Positions 13,814-16,166 of a DNA stretch of 16,166 nt are shown here, in pieces; position 1 is the first letter of the stretch; each line of letters starts with the position of its first letter. The notes beneath the pieces are model-generated. The model was not told the origin of the DNA. It made no database searches and saw only the letters and a program-made list of their open reading frames with translations. The DNA is from Alphaproteobacteria bacterium. GTDB taxonomy: Bacteria; Pseudomonadota; Alphaproteobacteria; UBA7887. The position numbers and the translations under genes are program-made. Location: the NCBI GenBank assembly GCA_028289725.1, contig JANQOH010000053.1:1-16166 (forward strand). The letters are read 5' to 3'.

Positions 13814-14794
13814 ATGACGGATCCCCTGATTGCATTTGTGTGGGCGGAGCAAGAGTTCCGCAGCACCGGCCTTGCGGTGCCCGACGGATTTTCGATCCGC
13901 TTCGGACGCGCCAACGTCCGCGAGGAAGCCGAGGCGGCAGTGAATGGCGCGGACTATATCGTCACGGGCTCGGGCTTCGGCGTGGTCGACAAACCCTTGC
14001 TCGATCTCGCCCCCGCCGCGCGCCTGGTGCAGTTGACCGGCGCGGGTTACGACAATGTCGATCACGCGGAATGCGCCCGGCGGGGCATTCCCGTATGCCA
14101 CATTCCGGGTCTCAACGCGCCGTCAGTGGCGCAATTGGTCGTGCAGCTCGTGTTTCGCCTGACCCGCCCACTTCAGATGCTGTCGAATGGCGGGGAGCAT
14201 GAGTGGCTCGATGCACGCAAGTTCCATGCCGCGGGCGCGCAAGAACTGGGTGGACAGGTCGGCGTCGTCGGCTACGGCCATATCGGCAAAATTGTTGCGC
14301 GTCTGTTTGCCGGCTTGGGCCTTGAAGTGGTGCGGGCTGAACGTGCGGGACAGGACGATCCGGCCGTACCCGCTTTGCCGCTCGAAGAGGTCATGGCGAC
14401 GAGCGACATCATATCGATATCGCTTCCCGCGCGCGCCGATACGCAAGGTTTGATCGACGCGGCGTGCCTCGCGCGGGTCAAACCGACTGCGAAGCTTATC
14501 CATGTCGGACGCGGCGGCGTGGTCGATGATCAGGCGGTCGCTGACGCACTCGAGGATGGGCGCATCGCCGCCGCCGCGTTCGATGTGTTTGAGAACGAGC
14601 CGCTGCCGCCCGAGCATCCGTTTTTGAATATGTCGGATGCGGCGCGCGCCCGCCTTTTGCTGACGCCCCATGTCGGCGGCCAAACGCTGGAATCCAAGAC
14701 GCGGAACTTTCGTGTTGCGTTGGAAAACGTCCTCCGCGTCTCGCGCGGCGAAACGCCGATCTATCCCGTGCCGGTCAAACGCGACGCGGCCTGA
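13814..14794 (+). CDS. D-isomer-specific 2-hydroxyacid dehydrogenase
   Basis: A 326-residue NAD(P)-dependent enzyme of the D-2-hydroxyacid dehydrogenase family. Motifs in order are LTGAGYDNVD (74-83), the substrate-domain hinge with 'VAQLVVQLVFRLTRPL', the Rossmann loop GYGHIG (153-158), the catalytic Arg R233 (HVGRGGVVDD), the acidic residue in FENEPL (E262) and the catalytic His H286 (TPHVGGQT). It should interconvert a D-2-hydroxy acid and its 2-oxo acid; glyoxylate or hydroxypyruvate reduction is possible but unproven. It is encoded downstream of the hydratase in the same direction. The stop codon's last base touches the stop of the convergent GST gene. The RBS is weak (GAGCGA). Confidence 0.9.
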   Translation: MTDPLIAFVWAEQEFRSTGLAVPDGFSIRFGRANVREEAEAAVNGADYIVTGSGFGVVDKPLLDLAPAARLVQLTGAGYDNVDHAECARRGIPVCHIPGLNAPSVAQLVVQLVFRLTRPLQMLSNGGEHEWLDARKFHAAGAQELGGQVGVVGYGHIGKIVARLFAGLGLEVVRAERAGQDDPAVPALPLEEVMATSDIISISLPARADTQGLIDAACLARVKPTAKLIHVGRGGVVDDQAVADALEDGRIAAAAFDVFENEPLPPEHPFLNMSDAARARLLLTPHVGGQTLESKTRNFRVALENVLRVSRGETPIYPVPVKRDAA

Positions 14795-15766
14795 TTACGG
14801 ATCCGCCGGAAAACGGTCGCGGTCATGCGGTGCCGTGTGATCGAGAGCCGGACCTTTCGGCACGATTTGCGTCGGATTGATTGAGGTGTGGCTGCGGTAA
14901 TAGTGCTCTTTGATGTGCCGCATGTTGCAAGTCTCGGCGATGCCCGGCACCTGATAAAGCTCGCGCAAATAGTTCGATAAATTTGGATAGTCGGCAATCC
15001 GTCGCAGATTGCATTTGAAATGCCCGACATAGACTGGGTCGAAGCGGATCAAGGTCGTGAACAGCCGCCAATCCGCTTCGGTCAGCCGTGCGCCGCACAA
15101 ATATCGTTGCTGTGACAACCGTTCTTCCAGTTCGTCAAGCGTTTCGAACAGGGCGACGAAGGCTTCTTCGTAAGCCTCTTGGGTTGTCGCGAAGCCGCAC
15201 TTGTAGACGCCGTTATTGACGGTGTCGTAGATCGTGTCGTTGATCGCATCGATTTCTTCGCGCAATTCCGAGGGATAATAGTCGGCGTTGTTGCCGGTCA
15301 AACCGTCGAACGCCGAATTGAACATGCGGATGATCTCGGCCGACTCATTATTGACGATGGTGTTTTCGGATTTGTCCCACAAAACCGGCACGGTCACCCG
15401 TCCGGTATAGTCGGGCGCGGCGCGGGTATAGACCTGATGGAGGTAGTCCGCGCCGTTCACCGTGTCGCCGACGCAATCGGGGCCGTCCGAAAACGCCCAG
15501 CCATGCTCCGCCATGTACGGATCGACGACGGACAGCCCGACCAAATCCTCCAACCCTTTCAGGCGTCGAAAGATCAACGTGCGATGCGCCCACGGACAAG
15601 CCAGCGAAATGTACAGATGGTACCGTCCGGCTTCGGCTTTGAAGCCGTCCGATCCGTCGGCGACAATCCAATTGCGAAACTGTGTGCTCGAACGTTTAAA
15701 ACGGCCGCCGGTCTTGCGCGTATCGAACGCTTGATTCTGCCATTTGCCTTCGACCAGTTGGCCCAT
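14795..15766 (-). CDS. Glutathionyl-hydroquinone reductase (Xi-class GST-like, YqjG/PcpF type)
   Basis: A 323-residue cytoplasmic protein. The start at 15766 has a strong GGAGG element. 'YHLYISLACPWAHRTLIFR' contains the catalytic Cys C57 in the CPWAHR motif, diagnostic of glutathionyl-hydroquinone reductases. 'VPVLWDKSENTIVNNESAEIIRMFN' is the cis-Pro/ESAEI glutathione-binding segment, and 'AYEEAFVALFETLDELEERL' plus 'LTEADWRLFTTLIRFD' form the helical C-domain. These enzymes remove glutathione from glutathionyl-hydroquinones, with GSH as reductant, in quinone and chloro-aromatic detoxification. It is convergent with the dehydrogenase (zero bases between stops) and divergent from the thermonuclease-like gene. 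The 32-residue upstream extension is not used. Confidence 0.9.
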   Translation of the reverse strand: MGQLVEGKWQNQAFDTRKTGGRFKRSSTQFRNWIVADGSDGFKAEAGRYHLYISLACPWAHRTLIFRRLKGLEDLVGLSVVDPYMAEHGWAFSDGPDCVGDTVNGADYLHQVYTRAAPDYTGRVTVPVLWDKSENTIVNNESAEIIRMFNSAFDGLTGNNADYYPSELREEIDAINDTIYDTVNNGVYKCGFATTQEAYEEAFVALFETLDELEERLSQQRYLCGARLTEADWRLFTTLIRFDPVYVGHFKCNLRRIADYPNLSNYLRELYQVPGIAETCNMRHIKEHYYRSHTSINPTQIVPKGPALDHTAPHDRDRFPADP

Positions 15767-15787
15767 TGCTGCCTCCGGCTCCGCTGG

Positions 15788-15808
15788 TTCGCATCGAATT
15801 CGTGCGAA
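15788..15808. repeat. Inverted repeat between the GST and thermonuclease-like genes
   Basis: TTCGCA (15788-15793) and TGCGAA (15803-15808) flank a CGAATTCG palindrome, offset by one base. It lies between the two divergent starts and just upstream of the -35 of the + strand gene, so it could be an operator. Confidence 0.35.
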
Positions 15809-15811
15809 GGT

Positions 15812-15840
15812 TTGCTCGGTCCTGAGGCACAGCCTATAAC
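15812..15840 (+). promoter_or_regulatory. Promoter of the thermonuclease-like gene
   Basis: TTGCTC (15812-15817) and TATAAC (15835-15840) are separated by exactly 17 bp. Only 6 bp remain between the -10 and the ATG at 15847, so the predicted transcript starts at or next to the start codon (leaderless). Confidence 0.55.
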
Positions 15841-15846
15841 CGTGCC

Positions 15847-16166
15847 ATGCGTGCACATGCAATCATCGTTTTAATTGTCGCCGCGGCCCTCATGTCCATT
15901 GGGCTTCCCGGCGGCGCGTCACACGCAAACGACGAGGTCACGGGCACGGCGCGGGTGGTCCACACCAATGTGATCGTGGTCGAGGGCAAGCCCATCCGCC
16001 TGTACGCGATCGATGTGTTGGAACGCGAACAAATGTGTGACAACGGGCTGGTCACCTATCCGTGCGGGCAGGTCGCCGCCGGCCGGCTGGCCAACGCCTT
16101 GGTCAATCAAACCGTGGTCTGCGCGCTCCGGGCCGATCCGGCACCCGATGAGAACACGCCGCGTCT
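15847..16166 (+). CDS. Secreted thermonuclease (SNase)-like protein, degenerate active site, 5' part only
   Basis: 106 codons are visible; the gene runs past the window edge. A signal peptide (MRAHAIIVLIVAAALM...ASHA) precedes a staphylococcal-nuclease-like OB-fold start: 'VTGTARVVHTNVIVVEGKPIRLYAIDVLE'. The order and spacing match the usual 'GxARVVDGDTLVVxGxxIRLxGIDAPE', followed by 'CDNGLVTYPCGQVAAGRLANAL' and 'VVCALR', as in bacterial TNase-family proteins. The calcium-binding DGDT segment is HTNV here, so the Asp equivalent to SNase D21 is Asn. ID..E and the Arg of IRLY are kept. It is therefore probably not an active nuclease, though the fold is likely. It has no RBS and a promoter that predicts a leaderless start. 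Confidence 0.75.
   Translation, partial: MRAHAIIVLIVAAALMSIGLPGGASHANDEVTGTARVVHTNVIVVEGKPIRLYAIDVLEREQMCDNGLVTYPCGQVAAGRLANALVNQTVVCALRADPAPDENTPR

Noticed and set aside
13085..14101. A 338-codon open frame on the minus strand
   Set aside because: It is antisense to the hydratase and dehydrogenase, both clearly coding on the + strand.

Overview
The window is about 16.2 kb of GC-rich DNA that reads like the chromosome of an alphaproteobacterium. It is densely coding, with high third-position GC. It carries a REP-like palindrome pair of the 'CACCCCGG...CCGGGGT' type common between alphaproteobacterial genes. Its enzymes are SDRs, a serine-glyoxylate-type aminotransferase, a glutathionyl-hydroquinone reductase and a LarA-like protein. 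No complete mobile element, CRISPR array, rRNA or tRNA was recognised. Organism and function are inferred from sequence features alone.

Layout. Bases 2-283 hold the C-terminal end of an NRAMP-type metal transporter (+). Bases 284-1033 form an AT-richer island with promoter-like motifs, strong hairpins and one small gene (665-874, +) that looks like DUF3892. Next, on the minus strand, come two tandem, overlapping, secreted di-heme cytochrome c oxidoreductase paralogs (DUF1111/DHOR; 3645-2341 and 2344-1034). They are followed by a REP-like composite (3785-3883). A minus-strand operon then runs serine/alanine-glyoxylate aminotransferase (6374-5187), EamA/DMT exporter (5161-4250) and MmcQ/YjbR-like protein (4253-3900). 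Upstream of it, still on the minus strand, are a MarC-family membrane protein, an NADP-dependent MDR oxidoreductase, an SDR and a LarA/DUF2088-family protein.

A TetR-family repressor (11328-10729, -) and an SDR (11465-12214, +) are divergent. Their 136-bp intergenic region contains two perfect palindromes bracketing face-to-face promoters, a clear autoregulated switch. The + strand then carries a small secreted protein behind a long hairpin-rich leader, a 2-keto-4-pentenoate hydratase-like enzyme and a D-isomer-specific 2-hydroxyacid dehydrogenase. The dehydrogenase abuts a convergent glutathionyl-hydroquinone reductase (-) with no intervening base. The window ends inside a secreted thermonuclease-like protein (+) whose active site looks degenerate and whose promoter predicts a leaderless mRNA.

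How the genes may work together (inference). Several enzymes act on 2-hydroxy or 2-oxo acids or on small carbonyl compounds: the LarA-like protein, the D-2-hydroxyacid dehydrogenase, the glyoxylate aminotransferase, the hydratase, two SDRs and the MDR reductase. This resembles an accessory catabolic neighbourhood. No single defined pathway is proven, and I did not find an unmistakably new system. The best candidates for something undescribed are the structured leader at 12397-12570, the AT-rich island with the small gene, the doubled di-heme oxidoreductase and the LarA homolog without visible cofactor genes.
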